NCBI RefSeq assembly: GCF_018403765.1
Contig: NZ_BOVQ01000002.1
Location: 124,001-188,000 of the forward strand
Length of the DNA: 64,000 nucleotides
Direction: 5' to 3'
Source of the DNA: Lactococcus nasutitermitis
Lineage (GTDB): Bacteria; Bacillota; Bacilli; Lactobacillales; Streptococcaceae
A model generated the notes under the pieces. It was given only the letters and a program-made list of their open reading frames with translations. It made no database searches and was not told the origin of the DNA. The position numbers and the translations under genes are program-made. Of this stretch, positions 28,264 to 38,462 are shown in pieces. Positions within the stretch are counted from its first letter, which is position 1, and each line of letters begins with the position of its first letter.

Positions 28264-28329
28264 ATTCTAGCACGCACACGAAGCTCCAAATGTAAATACT
28301 TTGAAAATATAAGGTAAATGGTATGTAAA
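28264..28329 (-). promoter_or_regulatory. pstS2 promoter with four-repeat Pho box
   Basis: Read on the minus strand, four consecutive 11-bp units begin TTTACA, TTTACC, TTTTCA and TTTACA (28286-28329), exactly in phase. The -10 TAGAAT (28264-28269) follows 16 bp later. This is the geometry of PhoP/PhoB-family activator sites overlapping the -35 region, here upstream of a phosphate gene. Confidence 0.78.
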
Positions 28330-28361
28330 TAAGTTTTTACTGATAAAAAAATGATAAAATT

Positions 28362-28416
28362 TTTTTGACAGAGTGAGAATAAATTCTCTAGCCCCTACGG
28401 CAAAACTGTCAAAAAA
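28362..28416 (-). repeat. short MITE-like element C (55 bp)
   Basis: A deletion form of elements A/B/D. It keeps both TTTTTGACA/TGTCAAAAA ends and the GCCGTAGGGGC plus GAGAAT/ATTCTC part, but lacks the second internal hairpin. It sits between smpB and the pstS2 promoter. Confidence 0.82.
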
Positions 28417-28440
28417 ATCCTGCCAATTTGACAGGATTTT
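28415..28440 (-). terminator. smpB terminator
   Basis: AATCCTG/CAGGATT stem followed by T7 on the minus strand, abutting the smpB stop and merging into element C. Confidence 0.82.
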
Positions 28441-28907
28441 TAGCGATTGTAAGCTTTCAACTGACGTGCAATATCTTTATTTTGCTCCCGCCGTTTAATC
28501 GTTTCGCGTTTATCATAATCATGTTTTCCACGAGCCAAGCCCATCAAAACTTTTGCAAAACCATTTTTCAAATATACTTTTAAGGGCACAAATGTAATTC
28601 CTGTGCCTGTTAACTCTTTTTCAATCTTTGCAATTTCTTTTTTCTTCAAGAGTAATTTCCGAGTGCGCAGTTCATCTACATTAAAAATATTTCCCTGCTC
28701 AAAAGGTGCAATATGAACATTGGACAACCAAACTTCCCCATTTCGTACCCGCGCAAATCCATCACGAAGCTGAATTTTACTCGCACGCACCGACTTTATC
28801 TCCGTACCAGTCAGCACAATACCAGCCTCAAAAGTCTCAAAAATCTCATAATCATGGCGCGCCTTTTTATTTTGCGCCAAAGGCTTATCTTCTGTATTTT
28901 TTACCAT
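28440..28907 (-). CDS. smpB: SsrA-binding protein SmpB
   Basis: The 155-residue partner of tmRNA in rescuing stalled ribosomes. Standard length, with [25 protein letters not shown] near the N-terminus and the basic tail [15 protein letters not shown]. The ATG lies 6 bp after extended TGGTAAAAT (-10 at 28914-28919) with no Shine-Dalgarno, suggesting leaderless expression. Confidence 0.96.
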   Translation of the reverse strand: MVKNTEDKPLAQNKKARHDYEIFETFEAGIVLTGTEIKSVRASKIQLRDGFARVRNGEVWLSNVHIAPFEQGNIFNVDELRTRKLLLKKKEIAKIEKELTGTGITFVPLKVYLKNGFAKVLMGLARGKHDYDKRETIKRREQNKDIARQLKAYNR

Positions 28908-28913
28908 AAAATC

Positions 28914-28922
28914 ATTTTACCA
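28914..28922 (-). promoter_or_regulatory. smpB extended -10 promoter, leaderless type
   Basis: TGGTAAAAT on the minus strand ends 6 bp before the ATG. The -35 is poor, as expected when an extended -10 compensates. Confidence 0.6.
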
Positions 28923-28942
28923 TAGTTCTTAGCTTTTTCTTA

Positions 28943-29596
28943 TTAATTAGGAAGACCCGTTTTTGTCAACACAATTTGCTTATTCGTCAGACTTGTTTGA
29001 TAATATTCTTGCATCAAAGCTTCTTTTGTTAACGTTGTTTGTACCATCCACTTCAAATTATCCCAGTTTCCATCAAAACTATTTCCAGCTACCAGAACAT
29101 ATAAGCTCACAGAATCCCCACTAATAACAAATTTTGCCGAATTCATCTCATCAGCTAATGAAATTCCCGCATAGCCACCATTATTCACACCATTTTCATA
29201 TTGCTTTGTCCCATTAGAACCGGCATTTACAAAATAAGTCGTTGCCGCATCTGTATTATAAACAATAAATTCTCCCTGCGCATTTTGTAACCAAGTAGCA
29301 TAAATTTGATTTTTACTTGCCACAGTCAAACTATCAAAAGTCACAGCAGTCGCTGTCGTTGAACTTTTTGTCGAAGACGAACTTGATGCTGTTGTCGCAG
29401 ACGAACTGCTTGATTGAGAGCTTTTACTCTCTTTTGAAGATGATGTTGATGGCGATGCTTTCTTAGTTTTACTTTTTACTTGAGCACTTGAGTGACTTTT
29501 CTGTACTTTAGAGGAACTTGTTGCGTTGTGAGAAGAACAAGCAGCTAAACTAAACAACATCACTGCTCCCATACTCATTGTTATTATTTTTTTCAT
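28943..29596 (-). CDS. lipoprotein with Ser/Lys-rich linker, function unknown
   Basis: A 217-residue protein with lipobox LAAC (Cys20), then a low-complexity Ser/Lys/Thr linker to about residue 85 that probably spans the wall. The globular C-terminal domain (about 88-217) contains YATWLQNAQGEFIVYN and WDNLKWMVQTTL. I do not recognise the domain confidently. AAGGAG precedes the ATG. It lies between smpB and alaS with its own leader. Confidence 0.7.
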   Translation of the reverse strand: MKKIITMSMGAVMLFSLAACSSHNATSSSKVQKSHSSAQVKSKTKKASPSTSSSKESKSSQSSSSSATTASSSSSTKSSTTATAVTFDSLTVASKNQIYATWLQNAQGEFIVYNTDAATTYFVNAGSNGTKQYENGVNNGGYAGISLADEMNSAKFVISGDSVSLYVLVAGNSFDGNWDNLKWMVQTTLTKEALMQEYYQTSLTNKQIVLTKTGLPN

Positions 29597-29685
29597 CTCA
29601 ACTTCTCCTTTGCTATTTTCTATTTGAAAGTTGTGTCTAAAAATTCAGCACTTTTAACTTTCTCTCTCTTCTTAATTGTAACATA

Positions 29686-29712
29686 AAAAGTCACAGATTT
29701 CTCTGCGACTAG
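29686..29712 (-). terminator. alaS terminator
   Basis: On the minus strand AGTCGCAGA-gaaa-TCTGTGACT (one G-U pair) followed by TTTTTAT, 40 bp after the alaS stop. Confidence 0.8.
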
Positions 29713-29751
29713 CTATTATTTTTATGTAATTTCAACTAAAAATCAAACTTT

Positions 29752-32373
29752 TTAGCTCAATTTTTCAGCTACATTTGCCAAAAGTTCTGATATTCCTGCT
29801 GCATTTGAACCACCAGCCATTGCTAAGTCAGGTTTTCCACCACCACGACCATCAATAAACGGTGCCAATTCTTTCACAAGTGCGCCAGCTTTAACAGCAG
29901 CAACTTTACTTGCTACCAAAAGATTTACTTTTTCGTCAATCTTCGCTACTAAAACAAGCACATCAGACAATTCTTTTTGTTTCCAAATATCCGCAAGATT
30001 ACGCAAACCATTTACATCAGAAACATTGACTTGACTTGCAATAAAGCTTGTAGTATCAACTGTTTGAACATTTTTGAACACTTCATCTGACTGACTAGCT
30101 GCAAGTTTCTCAGCAAAAATCTCATTTTCTTTTTGCAAATTTTTAAGTTCATCTTGTAAATTGGTAATTTTTGTCACAACTTGTGAAAATTGTGGTGCTT
30201 TTACTGCTGCAGCTACATCAGAAAGTATCGCTTCATCATTTTTAAAGGCTTCGTAAGCTTTTTTACCAGTAAGTGCAATAATCCGACGTACGCCAGAGCC
30301 AATTCCCTCTTCTTTCACAATCTTGAAAAGACCAATTTCGCTCGTTGTCGCCGTATGTGTTCCACCACAGAGTTCAACAGAATAATCGCCAATAATGACA
30401 ACACGCACATCTTTTCCATATTTCTCACCAAAGAGTGCCGCAGCTCCCATTTCTTTGGCTTGTTCTACGGTTAAATCAGTCCGTGTCTCAACAGAAATAT
30501 TTTCCCAAATCTTTTCATTCACTTCACGCTCAATCGCAGCCAATTCTTCTTTTGTCACTTGTGCAAAGTGTGTAAAGTCAAAACGTAAGAAATCAACTTC
30601 ATTGAGTGAGCCAGCTTGTAATGCGTGTGTACCAACGATATTGTGCAATGCTGCATGAAGCAAGTGTGTTGCCGTATGATTTTTGACGACTGCACTTCGA
30701 CGATCTTCATCAATTTCAAGTAGATATGTCTCGCCAACCTGCATTTCCTTAACAATTTCAACATGGTGCAGATTTTGTCCGTGTGGTGCGTGTTGAACAT
30801 CTGTCACTTTGGCAACAATCTCACCTGCTTGATTTTTGATGACACCATGGTCGGCGACTTGTCCACCCATTTCAGCGTAAAATGGTGTCACATCAAAAAC
30901 AAGCTGTGCTTCTCCAGTCACTTTATCTTGACTTTCATCATCTTTGATGGCAACAAGAAGCTTGGCTTTTGACTTTTTCTCTGTATAAAGGAAAGTAGAA
31001 GCCACTTCGATAGCTTGCAACGTTTCATTTTGTGCGCCCATTGAGCCACCTTTGACGACAGCAGCACGCGCACGTTCTTGTTGAGCTTTCATCTCTGCTT
31101 CAAAGCCTACATGGTCAATCGCAAATCCTTCATCTTCAGCAAGTTCTTCTGTTAATTCAACTGGGAAGCCATAAGTATCATAAAGTCGGAAAATATCTGC
31201 TCCAGGAACGATTGTTTGAGCTTGATTTTTTAAATCGGCAAGCAATTCATCTAACAATTTTGAACCTGCATCAATCGTGCGATTGAAGGTTTCTTCTTCA
31301 CGGTCAATGATTTTTTCAATATAATCTGCTTTTTCAAGGACTTCGGGATAATAATCCTGCATGATTTTTCCTACAACTGGGACAAGCTGTGCCAAGAATT
31401 TTCCTTGAATGCCTAACTTTTTACCATGCATGACGGCACGACGCAACAAGCGGCGCAAAACGTAGCCACGTCCTTCATTTCCAGGCAAAGCACCATCGCC
31501 AATCGCAAAACTGAGTGAGCGAATATGGTCTGCAATGACTTTGAAACTCATATTTTCGCCATCTGGATTATACGTTTTACCAGATAATTTTTCGATTTCA
31601 TGAATAATTGGCAAGAAAAGGTCGGTGTCAAAGTTAGTTCTACCACCTTGAATAATACAAACCATACGTTCCAAGCCCATTCCAGTATCAATATTTTTCT
31701 GTGGCAACTCTTTGTATTCTGAGCGGGGAACGCTTGGGTCGGCGTTAAATTGACTTAAAACGATGTTGTAAATCTCAATATAACGGTCGTTTTCGATGTC
31801 TTCTGCAAGTAAACGCAAACCAATATTTTCTGGGTCATATTTTTCGCCACGGTCAAAGAAAATTTCTGTGTCAGGTCCGGAAGGCCCAGCGCCAATTTCC
31901 CAGAAATTATCCTCGATAGGCACGAGATGATTTTCTTCAAGTCCAACTTCAATCCAGCGATTGTAAGTGTCTTTATCATCTGGATAATACGTCACATAGA
32001 GTTTTTCTTTAGGAAAATCAAAATATTTTTCATTGGTGAGCATCTCAAAGGCAAAAGCAATCGCTTCTTTACGGAAATAATCACCAATTGAAAAATTTCC
32101 CATCATTTCAAACATGGTATGATGACGCGCTGTTTTTCCGACATTTTCAATATCATTGGTACGGATTGATTTTTGCGAACTCGTCATTCGTGGATTTTCA
32201 GGAACAACTGAGCCATCAAAATATTTTTTCATCGTGGCAACACCAGAGTTAATCCAAAGCAAAGTTGGGTCGTTGACAGGAACGAGACTTTGTGAGGGTT
32301 CAATCGAATGACCATGTTCTTTGAAATAATTGAGGAATGTTGCGCGAACTTCTGCTGAAGTCATTTTTTTCAT
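29752..32373 (-). CDS. alaS: alanyl-tRNA synthetase
   Basis: An 873-residue class II synthetase of full length. Catalytic core with [20 protein letters not shown], editing domain with [11 protein letters not shown] and CGGTHT (zinc/editing site), and a C-terminal DHHA1 domain ending [15 protein letters not shown]. It charges tRNA-Ala and clears mischarged Ser/Gly. The start is at [10 protein letters not shown] with AAGGAAG upstream. A T-box leader controls it. Confidence 0.96.
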   Translation of the reverse strand: MKKMTSAEVRATFLNYFKEHGHSIEPSQSLVPVNDPTLLWINSGVATMKKYFDGSVVPENPRMTSSQKSIRTNDIENVGKTARHHTMFEMMGNFSIGDYFRKEAIAFAFEMLTNEKYFDFPKEKLYVTYYPDDKDTYNRWIEVGLEENHLVPIEDNFWEIGAGPSGPDTEIFFDRGEKYDPENIGLRLLAEDIENDRYIEIYNIVLSQFNADPSVPRSEYKELPQKNIDTGMGLERMVCIIQGGRTNFDTDLFLPIIHEIEKLSGKTYNPDGENMSFKVIADHIRSLSFAIGDGALPGNEGRGYVLRRLLRRAVMHGKKLGIQGKFLAQLVPVVGKIMQDYYPEVLEKADYIEKIIDREEETFNRTIDAGSKLLDELLADLKNQAQTIVPGADIFRLYDTYGFPVELTEELAEDEGFAIDHVGFEAEMKAQQERARAAVVKGGSMGAQNETLQAIEVASTFLYTEKKSKAKLLVAIKDDESQDKVTGEAQLVFDVTPFYAEMGGQVADHGVIKNQAGEIVAKVTDVQHAPHGQNLHHVEIVKEMQVGETYLLEIDEDRRSAVVKNHTATHLLHAALHNIVGTHALQAGSLNEVDFLRFDFTHFAQVTKEELAAIEREVNEKIWENISVETRTDLTVEQAKEMGAAALFGEKYGKDVRVVIIGDYSVELCGGTHTATTSEIGLFKIVKEEGIGSGVRRIIALTGKKAYEAFKNDEAILSDVAAAVKAPQFSQVVTKITNLQDELKNLQKENEIFAEKLAASQSDEVFKNVQTVDTTSFIASQVNVSDVNGLRNLADIWKQKELSDVLVLVAKIDEKVNLLVASKVAAVKAGALVKELAPFIDGRGGGKPDLAMAGGSNAAGISELLANVAEKLS

Positions 32374-32395
32374 TTTTATTTTCTTCCTTTTGTTT

Positions 32396-32590
32396 TTTTG
32401 TGATTATTTTCACTAGAAAATGATAAAACTCTACCATAAACAAAGGGGCGAGCTGTCGCGGTACCACCCTTATTTACGATAGAGTTATCGTCTTCTTTTG
32501 TTTAGTATCGCAGTTTTCTCTGCTTTAAAACTCGTATTGCTTAGCACTCTAGACTTAGTGAGTTTCAGCTTGTCTCACCTCTCTGTGAAG
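32396..32590 (-). promoter_or_regulatory. alaS: T-box leader controlling alaS
   Basis: On the minus strand the conserved AGGGTGGTACCGCG (32457-32470) lies inside a long terminator stem (AACTCTATC ... GGTAGAGTT, about 32426-32488, then TTTTAT). Upstream pairings form stem I; a GCT at 32543-32545 is a candidate Ala specifier. The leader begins almost at the prsA stop, leaving little room for a separate promoter. Confidence 0.85.
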
Positions 32591-32604
32591 TCTTTGTATT
32601 TTAA

Positions 32605-33513
32605 TTATTTAGATGATGAAGATGAACTTGTAAATTGTGAGAATGTGCTTGAGAATGCTGTTTCTTTCACAGTAACATTGTTTTTCTTCAAGTATTTAGC
32701 AATAACTCCGCTAACGTAAGTTGTATCAGCTTCTTTTTGCGTTTTAATAACACCTTCAAGTTGGGATTTGTATTTGTTCATATCCGTTCCTTTGTCTGAT
32801 GCTTTAACCATTTTTACAACATAGTAACTTGTTGAGCCTGTAGATGAATCTGTTGATGTGATAACACTTGAGATTTCACCATTTTTCAACTTGAATGCTG
32901 CTGTTTGAACATCCGCTGGCACTGTTGTACTTGTTGAATCAAAAGTTGTTTTGCTTGCTGAATTGTCTTTATCAAAAGTTGCTGCATTGCTCTTGTTTGA
33001 GGCAATCGCTTTGTTCGCTGCGTCTTTTGATGTTTCTGCTAAAACAATCGCTGTAACTGATGGATGGTAAGATGACCAAGCTGTTTTCAAGTTTGCTTTC
33101 GTGTATTGTGTATCTTTAATATCTTTGACAATCGCTGCTTGTTCCAAAAGTTGTGTTTTCAGATATGGTTTGAAGTTTGATTCTGTCAAGCCTTGTTGTT
33201 GCAATGCTGAATCAAATTGTGAACCATATTGGCTCTTCAAACTATTGAATTGTTTATTGACTTTTGCATCTGAGGCATCTTTAGAAAATTCTTTGCTGAA
33301 GATTTTATCAAATGTCATATTTTGGAGCAAAGTTGTCGTAGGGAAGCTTGGAAATGTTTTGGCTTCTTTGTAGAGGTCACTTACTTGGATAGTGTCACCT
33401 TTCATAGAAACAACTGTTGCATTTGTACCGCTGCTTGAACAACCAGAGAGTGTAACAAGTGCAGCACCCGCGAGAGCTGTGGTAAGAACTAAGCTAAGTT
33501 TTTTAAATTTCAA
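32605..33513 (-). CDS. prsA: PrsA/PmpA-type foldase lipoprotein
   Basis: A 302-residue lipoprotein (lipobox LSGC, Cys25) that helps secreted proteins fold at the membrane-wall interface. An N-terminal SurA-like helical region (about 40-145) is followed by a degenerate parvulin-like segment (about 150-265). The conserved PPIase residues are not obvious, as in lactococcal PmpA. It ends in a Ser-rich tail. The start is TTG at 33513 with AGGAG 6-7 bp before. Promoter TGATATAAT (-10 at 33596-33601) lies about 80 bp upstream. Confidence 0.85.
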   Translation of the reverse strand: MKFKKLSLVLTTALAGAALVTLSGCSSSGTNATVVSMKGDTIQVSDLYKEAKTFPSFPTTTLLQNMTFDKIFSKEFSKDASDAKVNKQFNSLKSQYGSQFDSALQQQGLTESNFKPYLKTQLLEQAAIVKDIKDTQYTKANLKTAWSSYHPSVTAIVLAETSKDAANKAIASNKSNAATFDKDNSASKTTFDSTSTTVPADVQTAAFKLKNGEISSVITSTDSSTGSTSYYVVKMVKASDKGTDMNKYKSQLEGVIKTQKEADTTYVSGVIAKYLKKNNVTVKETAFSSTFSQFTSSSSSSK

Positions 33514-33683
33514 AATAATCTCCTGTCTATGTATGAATTGCAGTTATTGAGTAAAAACAAATTTGATATTTACTATTGTCTTTTAACTTGTTGTAATTAT
33601 ATCATAAAAATTTGAATAAAACTTAATTTATGCAAAACATTAAAGCCGATATTTTCTTTCAGTAATTTTTCTTTCATATCCTG

Positions 33684-34403
33684 TTAATATTCATTGTTTT
33701 TCATAACAGAACTTTTTTTAATCATCAGTAGTCCATCTCCAAGTGGTAAAATCGTTGAGAGATAGGCAGGATTAGCCAGAACTTCGTCAAAAAGTTTGCG
33801 CAATCCTCGTTCTAATGCACGCTGATTGCGCTTGATTTGCTCAATCGGTAAAAGAATTTCGCCTGACTGAAAAATATCGTCCATAACGATGATACCATTT
33901 TCTGACAGATTTGTCAGGACTTGAGGGAGAAATTCAACATATTTTGACTTCGCGGAGTCCATAAAAACAACATCGTAAGTTTCTGACAGTTCTGTCAAAA
34001 ATTCTGAAGCATCTCCTTCAAGTAATTTTATCTGATTTTTTTTATCAAATTTGGCAAAATTTTCTTTGGCAAGTTCTGCCATCTCTGGATTGCGTTCAAT
34101 CGTTGTGACTTTAGAATTTGGAGCTGCTTCTGCCATGACGAGGGCTGAAAAACCTATTGCTGTTCCTATTTCCAAGATTTTTTTAGGCTGGATTAGTCCC
34201 AATAAAAACTGGAAGTAAACAACTGTCTCGTGGGGAATGACAGGAATATTATGTTCGTGAGCAAAGTCTTCTACGATTTTTAGATTTCCCGTCAGTTGTG
34301 TTTGTCGCGTTCGCATGAATTCGACAAGCTCTGCTTTCACAACGGGACGGTTCATCATCGGATTGCTCGTTTTTGTATAGGTTGTCTGTTTTTCTTTAGG
34401 CAC
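33684..34403 (-). CDS. SAM-dependent O-methyltransferase
   Basis: A 239-residue class I methyltransferase of the caffeoyl-CoA/catechol O-methyltransferase family: SAM motif [28 protein letters not shown] and the metal-site region [11 protein letters not shown]. The substrate is unknown. I choose GTG at 34403, overlapping the pepF stop by 8 nt, because AAGGAG (34410-34415) precedes it. Two palindrome copies lie inside the gene and encode LTELSE and LTNLSE. Confidence 0.82.
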   Translation of the reverse strand: MPKEKQTTYTKTSNPMMNRPVVKAELVEFMRTRQTQLTGNLKIVEDFAHEHNIPVIPHETVVYFQFLLGLIQPKKILEIGTAIGFSALVMAEAAPNSKVTTIERNPEMAELAKENFAKFDKKNQIKLLEGDASEFLTELSETYDVVFMDSAKSKYVEFLPQVLTNLSENGIIVMDDIFQSGEILLPIEQIKRNQRALERGLRKLFDEVLANPAYLSTILPLGDGLLMIKKSSVMKNNEY

Positions 34404-36234
34404 GATGAACTCCTTTTGCAACAAGAGCTTCAAGTTCATTGAGTCTATTTTCAAACAGGTCAAATGCTGCATCTAAATAATTGCTCTGTGCCATATCGAC
34501 ACCGGCTTTTGCAATCACATTGAGCGGATAATCAGATGAGCCTGCTTTGAGATATGTCAGATATTTTTCTCGGTCATCATCTGTTCCATGAACGATTTTT
34601 TCAGCTAGATAGCTGGCTGCGGCAAATCCTGTTGCATACTGGAAAACATAGAAATTATAGTAAAAATGCGGAATTCTCGCCCATTCATATTGGATTTCAG
34701 GATTTTCCTCGGCTGAAAGTCCATAATATTTTTCATTGATTTCAGCATATAAATGGTTCATAAATTCGCTGGTAAGAACTTCGCCTTTTGCGTCCGCTTC
34801 ATGAATGCCTTGCTCAAACTCTGCAAACTGTGTCTGACGATAGACTGTGCCACGGAAACCGTCCAACCAATGATTCAAAATCGCAAATTTTTCTTGGTCA
34901 TTTTGTGCATCGTCAAGCAAAGTATCTGTCAAAATATTCTCGTTAGTTGTTGAGGCAATTTCTGCCAGAAAAATCGGATAATCGCCGTAAACATAGGGTT
35001 GATTTTCCCTTGTAAAGGTGCTGTGCATGGAATGTCCCATCTCATGAACGAGGGTAAACAAATCATCTAATGTTTCTTGCCAATTTAAGAGCATAAAAGC
35101 ATTTGTATTGTAGGAGCCACCAGAATAAGCACCAGAGCGCTTCCCGATATTTTCTTGCACATCTATCCACTGCTCATCAAAGGTACGCTTCACACGTTCA
35201 GAATACGCTTCGCCGTAGATTGAGAGTACTTCTTGTGCTTTTTTCACACCATTTTCATAATTAAATTTGTAATCCAGACTTGATAATGGTGTATAAATAT
35301 CGTACATTTTGAGATCTTCGAGTCCGAGAATATCCTTACGCAATGCGATATAGCGCTGTAAAAGTGGCAAATGTTTGTTGACACTTTCGATGAGCAAATC
35401 ATAAACTTTTTCTGGTACAAAATTTGCAGATAATGCAGCTTCTCGCGCAGAATTATAACCATGAACTTGAGCATTAAAATTGTGAACTTTCACATTGCTT
35501 TGAAGCGTTTTTGCATATGTATGCTGATATTGCTCGTAATTGCTGTAAAGTGCTTGATAAACGGATTTACGGACATCTCGATTTTTACTTTCCATGAATG
35601 AAATGTAATTACCATGTGAAAGTTGTTCGTCTTCATTTTGTTCATTTTTCACAAGTGGAAATTTGATATCTGCATTATCAAAAACTTCAAAAGTTTCAGC
35701 AGCAGAGCCAAAGATTTCACTAGCTTGGGCTAGTAATTTTTCTTCTTTTTGACTTAAAATATGTGCTTTTTGAGAAAATAATCGCTCAAAATAATGAGAA
35801 AAATTACTTAATTTTGCTTCTTCTTTTACAAACTGAGCGTATTTTTCCTCAGTCAGTGCCATAAATTCTGGTTCGTAGAAAGCAAAAACTTCACCAAATT
35901 TGGCATAAAGTGCTGTTGCTTTTGCTTGATATTCTTGATATTTTGCAACACGTGTATCCTGGTCATTTTTCATTGATGCATAAACATAAAGGCGCTCAAC
36001 ATCTTGTGAAATTAACAGCATTGTTGCCGTAGCTTCGTAAAGAACTGCAGCAGAATCCAAAAGATGCCCTACGAAATCCACAGCTGAATGACTTCCATTT
36101 TCCTGCCAATTTGCCTCTCCAGACAAATTTGCTGTGATACAAGCAAGTTCTTCTTCCCAAGCTTCATCTGTTGAAAAAATCGTTGTCAAATCCCATTGTA
36201 GTTTTTTATCATTTTCTTGCCGTTCTTTTGCCAT
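34396..36234 (-). CDS. pepF: oligoendopeptidase F
   Basis: A 612-residue cytoplasmic M3B metallopeptidase that degrades medium-length peptides. The zinc motif HEMGH is near residue 395 ([12 protein letters not shown]), with the downstream Glu in [10 protein letters not shown]. Full family length. It starts 16 bp after coiA with GGAG upstream and overlaps the methyltransferase start, so coiA-pepF-OMT form an operon. Confidence 0.94.
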   Translation of the reverse strand: MAKERQENDKKLQWDLTTIFSTDEAWEEELACITANLSGEANWQENGSHSAVDFVGHLLDSAAVLYEATATMLLISQDVERLYVYASMKNDQDTRVAKYQEYQAKATALYAKFGEVFAFYEPEFMALTEEKYAQFVKEEAKLSNFSHYFERLFSQKAHILSQKEEKLLAQASEIFGSAAETFEVFDNADIKFPLVKNEQNEDEQLSHGNYISFMESKNRDVRKSVYQALYSNYEQYQHTYAKTLQSNVKVHNFNAQVHGYNSAREAALSANFVPEKVYDLLIESVNKHLPLLQRYIALRKDILGLEDLKMYDIYTPLSSLDYKFNYENGVKKAQEVLSIYGEAYSERVKRTFDEQWIDVQENIGKRSGAYSGGSYNTNAFMLLNWQETLDDLFTLVHEMGHSMHSTFTRENQPYVYGDYPIFLAEIASTTNENILTDTLLDDAQNDQEKFAILNHWLDGFRGTVYRQTQFAEFEQGIHEADAKGEVLTSEFMNHLYAEINEKYYGLSAEENPEIQYEWARIPHFYYNFYVFQYATGFAAASYLAEKIVHGTDDDREKYLTYLKAGSSDYPLNVIAKAGVDMAQSNYLDAAFDLFENRLNELEALVAKGVHRA

Positions 36235-36250
36235 TTTTTACTCCACTTCT

Positions 36251-37228
36251 TTATTTTAATCTGTTTATTATTTTATCATAAAATGCTGGTGGATAAACTT
36301 TCTGAGCGCTTTTTTTCTGCCAATTTTCCCAGTAATTTTGATAATAATTTGTCAAATCTTGTGAAATTTGACAAAAATTTTTTTTGACAGAACTGTCAAA
36401 AATATTTTCAAGTAAATGAAGTCCAACAGGAGCATAAGTAGGTCTTTCAAAACTTACAGACAATAAATTTTGACCATTTTGATAATATTTTTCTTGCAAT
36501 TTTAACCATTTTGGATTGCGATGAAAAAGTTGCTGACGAATGTAATGGGATAAATTTTTATCCCTTGTGACAGGAATTGACAAGAGTTTCTGACTTAAAA
36601 ATGGTAAACGCAAAATTTCTAGTAAATTTCCTTGAAAAAAATTAAATTCTTCTAAGTGAAAAATCACATGTCCTCGGAGATTTTCATGTAGAAGAGATTT
36701 TAATCTTATCTTTTCCTGAGCTAAATCACATTCCCAAAAATAAAATCCTCTATTTTTTGAGAAATACATGAGATTTTTCTGAAGTTGCGTTAATGATTTT
36801 TTAATCCACAAATCATGTCCCATGAGCCAAATTACTTGATAACCGTGCTTACGATAGTTCTCTGTGCGCTCCCAAAGTCTCTTGATTGATAAATGCGAGC
36901 ATTGCACTTCGATAGCAATTTTCTCATTTACCAGTAAATCTGGTGTTTGCTCTAGCTCTGGTAAATAATGCTCAATCTTCACTTTTTCCGTCCTAGCAAA
37001 CCATTTGTAAAGCGCTAATTTCAGTCCCAAATGTTGCGCAGATTCATTTTCTGACCATGAATGACATTCTTTAAGAGAAATATGAGAAAAATGTGGAATT
37101 TTGATGTTACCATTTTTTAAACGCACTTCGGAATGACAAGCAGGGCAAAAAAACTTTCCTTTAAGTTGAGAAATTTCTATTTCTAATAAATTTATTAAAT
37201 TTTTATTTTCATCATGAACAATCAGCAT
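36251..37228 (-). CDS. coiA: competence protein CoiA
   Basis: CoiA is a late-competence protein with a nuclease-like domain, needed for recombination of incoming DNA. I start at the ATG at 37228 (MLIVHDENKN), 325 residues, rather than nine codons upstream, because the promoter lies in between. Visible: a zinc-ribbon-like FCPACHSEVRLK, HFSH, then VQCSHLS and YRKHGYQVIWLMGHDLW, the endonuclease-like core. One dispersed palindrome lies in the 3' part (encoding IFDSSVKK). Confidence 0.86.
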   Translation of the reverse strand: MLIVHDENKNLINLLEIEISQLKGKFFCPACHSEVRLKNGNIKIPHFSHISLKECHSWSENESAQHLGLKLALYKWFARTEKVKIEHYLPELEQTPDLLVNEKIAIEVQCSHLSIKRLWERTENYRKHGYQVIWLMGHDLWIKKSLTQLQKNLMYFSKNRGFYFWECDLAQEKIRLKSLLHENLRGHVIFHLEEFNFFQGNLLEILRLPFLSQKLLSIPVTRDKNLSHYIRQQLFHRNPKWLKLQEKYYQNGQNLLSVSFERPTYAPVGLHLLENIFDSSVKKNFCQISQDLTNYYQNYWENWQKKSAQKVYPPAFYDKIINRLK

Positions 37229-37235
37229 ACTCTTA

Positions 37236-37243
37236 TATACGTA
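37236..37243 (-). promoter_or_regulatory. com-box-like promoter of coiA
   Basis: On the minus strand TACGTATA matches the ComX (sigma-X) box TACGAATA in 7 of 8 positions, 7 bp before the coiA ATG with no Shine-Dalgarno. It follows directly after the upstream gene's terminator. Confidence 0.6.
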
Positions 37244-37248
37244 AATAA

Positions 37249-37281
37249 AAATCAAAAGTAACCGAAACTTTTGATTTTTTT
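37249..37281 (-). terminator. terminator of the DUF218 gene
   Basis: AAAATCAAAAGT and ACTTTTGATTTT form a 12-bp stem with a 7-nt loop and T-tracts on both strands, between the DUF218 stop and coiA. Confidence 0.85.
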
Positions 37282-37284
37282 TAA

Positions 37285-38391
37285 TTATTTATTCAGTTGA
37301 TACATGATGCCAACAATAAGCGCAACAATCACAAGGATTGCAACAATCAAGCCAACCCAAATCATGTGCTTTTTGCGTTCATTGTTCATTATCGCAATAA
37401 ATTCACGTAAGAAAGCTGGCACACGGTAATACATCGCTGTTTTTCCACCTCGTCCTCCTTGCGCATCCAGATTGAGCTGACGAGCAAAAAGGGCCGCACG
37501 GAAAACATGATAATCTGAACTAAAGAACAAGAATTTTGCAGTTTCTGTGTTCTGCTCATTTATCTTCTGTGCTGAAAACATGAGATTTTCATAAGTGGTA
37601 CGTGATTTTTCTTCAAGAATTGTCCGTTCAATCGGAAAATGAAGTTCTTCAACTGCGTAACGTTGCATTGCAAAAGCTTCTGAAATTTTTTCATCGGCTC
37701 CTTGACCACCAGAAAATATCAAAATTGTCTGTTCATTTGCTGCATTGACCGCCGCATGAATACGATTGGCAAGGAGTTTTCCGACTTTATCTCCTCCAAT
37801 CAAGCCTGCACCAAGAACGACATGATAAGCTGCTGATTGTTTGCGCATTCGACGTCCATAAACCCAGCTTGATAAGAAAAATATGAGAAATTGCCAGGAA
37901 AGATAGACCGCAAGGATTGGATACGCCCAAGATAACACCCTTAGCCAAAGCCAACTATCAGGTAAATGTCCAATTCTGAGATAGATAGCATCTACAATGA
38001 GAAAAATCAGCATAATGATTGGGAGCAGAAGATTAGCCACTGATTTTGACTCACGACGCCACATTCTCACACTTAAAACAATAATCGCAATCGGTAGAAA
38101 AATGCCAAATAATATTGGAAAAATCAACAATACGATAACTTCTACAATTAAAGCAATGACTCCGATTTCGCTGAAAGAAACGGCAATATCCGACACACGT
38201 AAAATGAGTGCTAAGGCAATAAAGCCATTCAGCGTTATTAAAATTCCGAACAAAAACAGTGCTGTCAATCGTCCTAATTTCAAGGTTCTCAAATCAGATA
38301 AATGTCTGCTCCAAAGTCCAAAAAATGTACTTATTCCTGCAAAAAATAATGTAAAAATAAGAAAAGCATAAAGTATTTCTAAATTGTCCAT
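37285..38391 (-). CDS. DUF218 (YdcF/ElyC-like) membrane protein
   Basis: A 368-residue protein with about five N-terminal membrane segments (1-175), a DUF218 domain (about 188-330, HVVLGAGLIGGDKVGKLLANR, IFSGGQGADEKISEA, SSDYHVFRA) and a final membrane helix. Family members affect envelope precursor metabolism, but the reaction is unproven. The ATG is 6 bp after extended TGGTAAAAT (-10 at 38398-38403) with no Shine-Dalgarno. Confidence 0.82.
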   Translation of the reverse strand: MDNLEILYAFLIFTLFFAGISTFFGLWSRHLSDLRTLKLGRLTALFLFGILITLNGFIALALILRVSDIAVSFSEIGVIALIVEVIVLLIFPILFGIFLPIAIIVLSVRMWRRESKSVANLLLPIIMLIFLIVDAIYLRIGHLPDSWLWLRVLSWAYPILAVYLSWQFLIFFLSSWVYGRRMRKQSAAYHVVLGAGLIGGDKVGKLLANRIHAAVNAANEQTILIFSGGQGADEKISEAFAMQRYAVEELHFPIERTILEEKSRTTYENLMFSAQKINEQNTETAKFLFFSSDYHVFRAALFARQLNLDAQGGRGGKTAMYYRVPAFLREFIAIMNNERKKHMIWVGLIVAILVIVALIVGIMYQLNK

Positions 38392-38397
38392 AAGCCA

Positions 38398-38426
38398 ATT
38401 TTACCATAAAAATCTCTATTTGTAAG
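38398..38426 (-). promoter_or_regulatory. DUF218 gene promoter, leaderless type
   Basis: CTTACA, a 17-bp spacer and TGGTAAAAT on the minus strand; the -10 ends 6 bp before the ATG. Confidence 0.65.
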
Positions 38427-38462
38427 CGAATTATTACAATTTTTTATTGGAACTTTTAAAAA

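Noticed and set aside
27654-28295. 213-codon plus-strand ORF antisense to pstS2
   Set aside because: A shadow of the pstS2 frame; it continues across the pstS2 promoter and Pho box and shows no domain.
28943-29596. Assigning the Ser-rich lipoprotein to a named domain family
   Set aside because: The C-terminal half shows no motif I can place with confidence.
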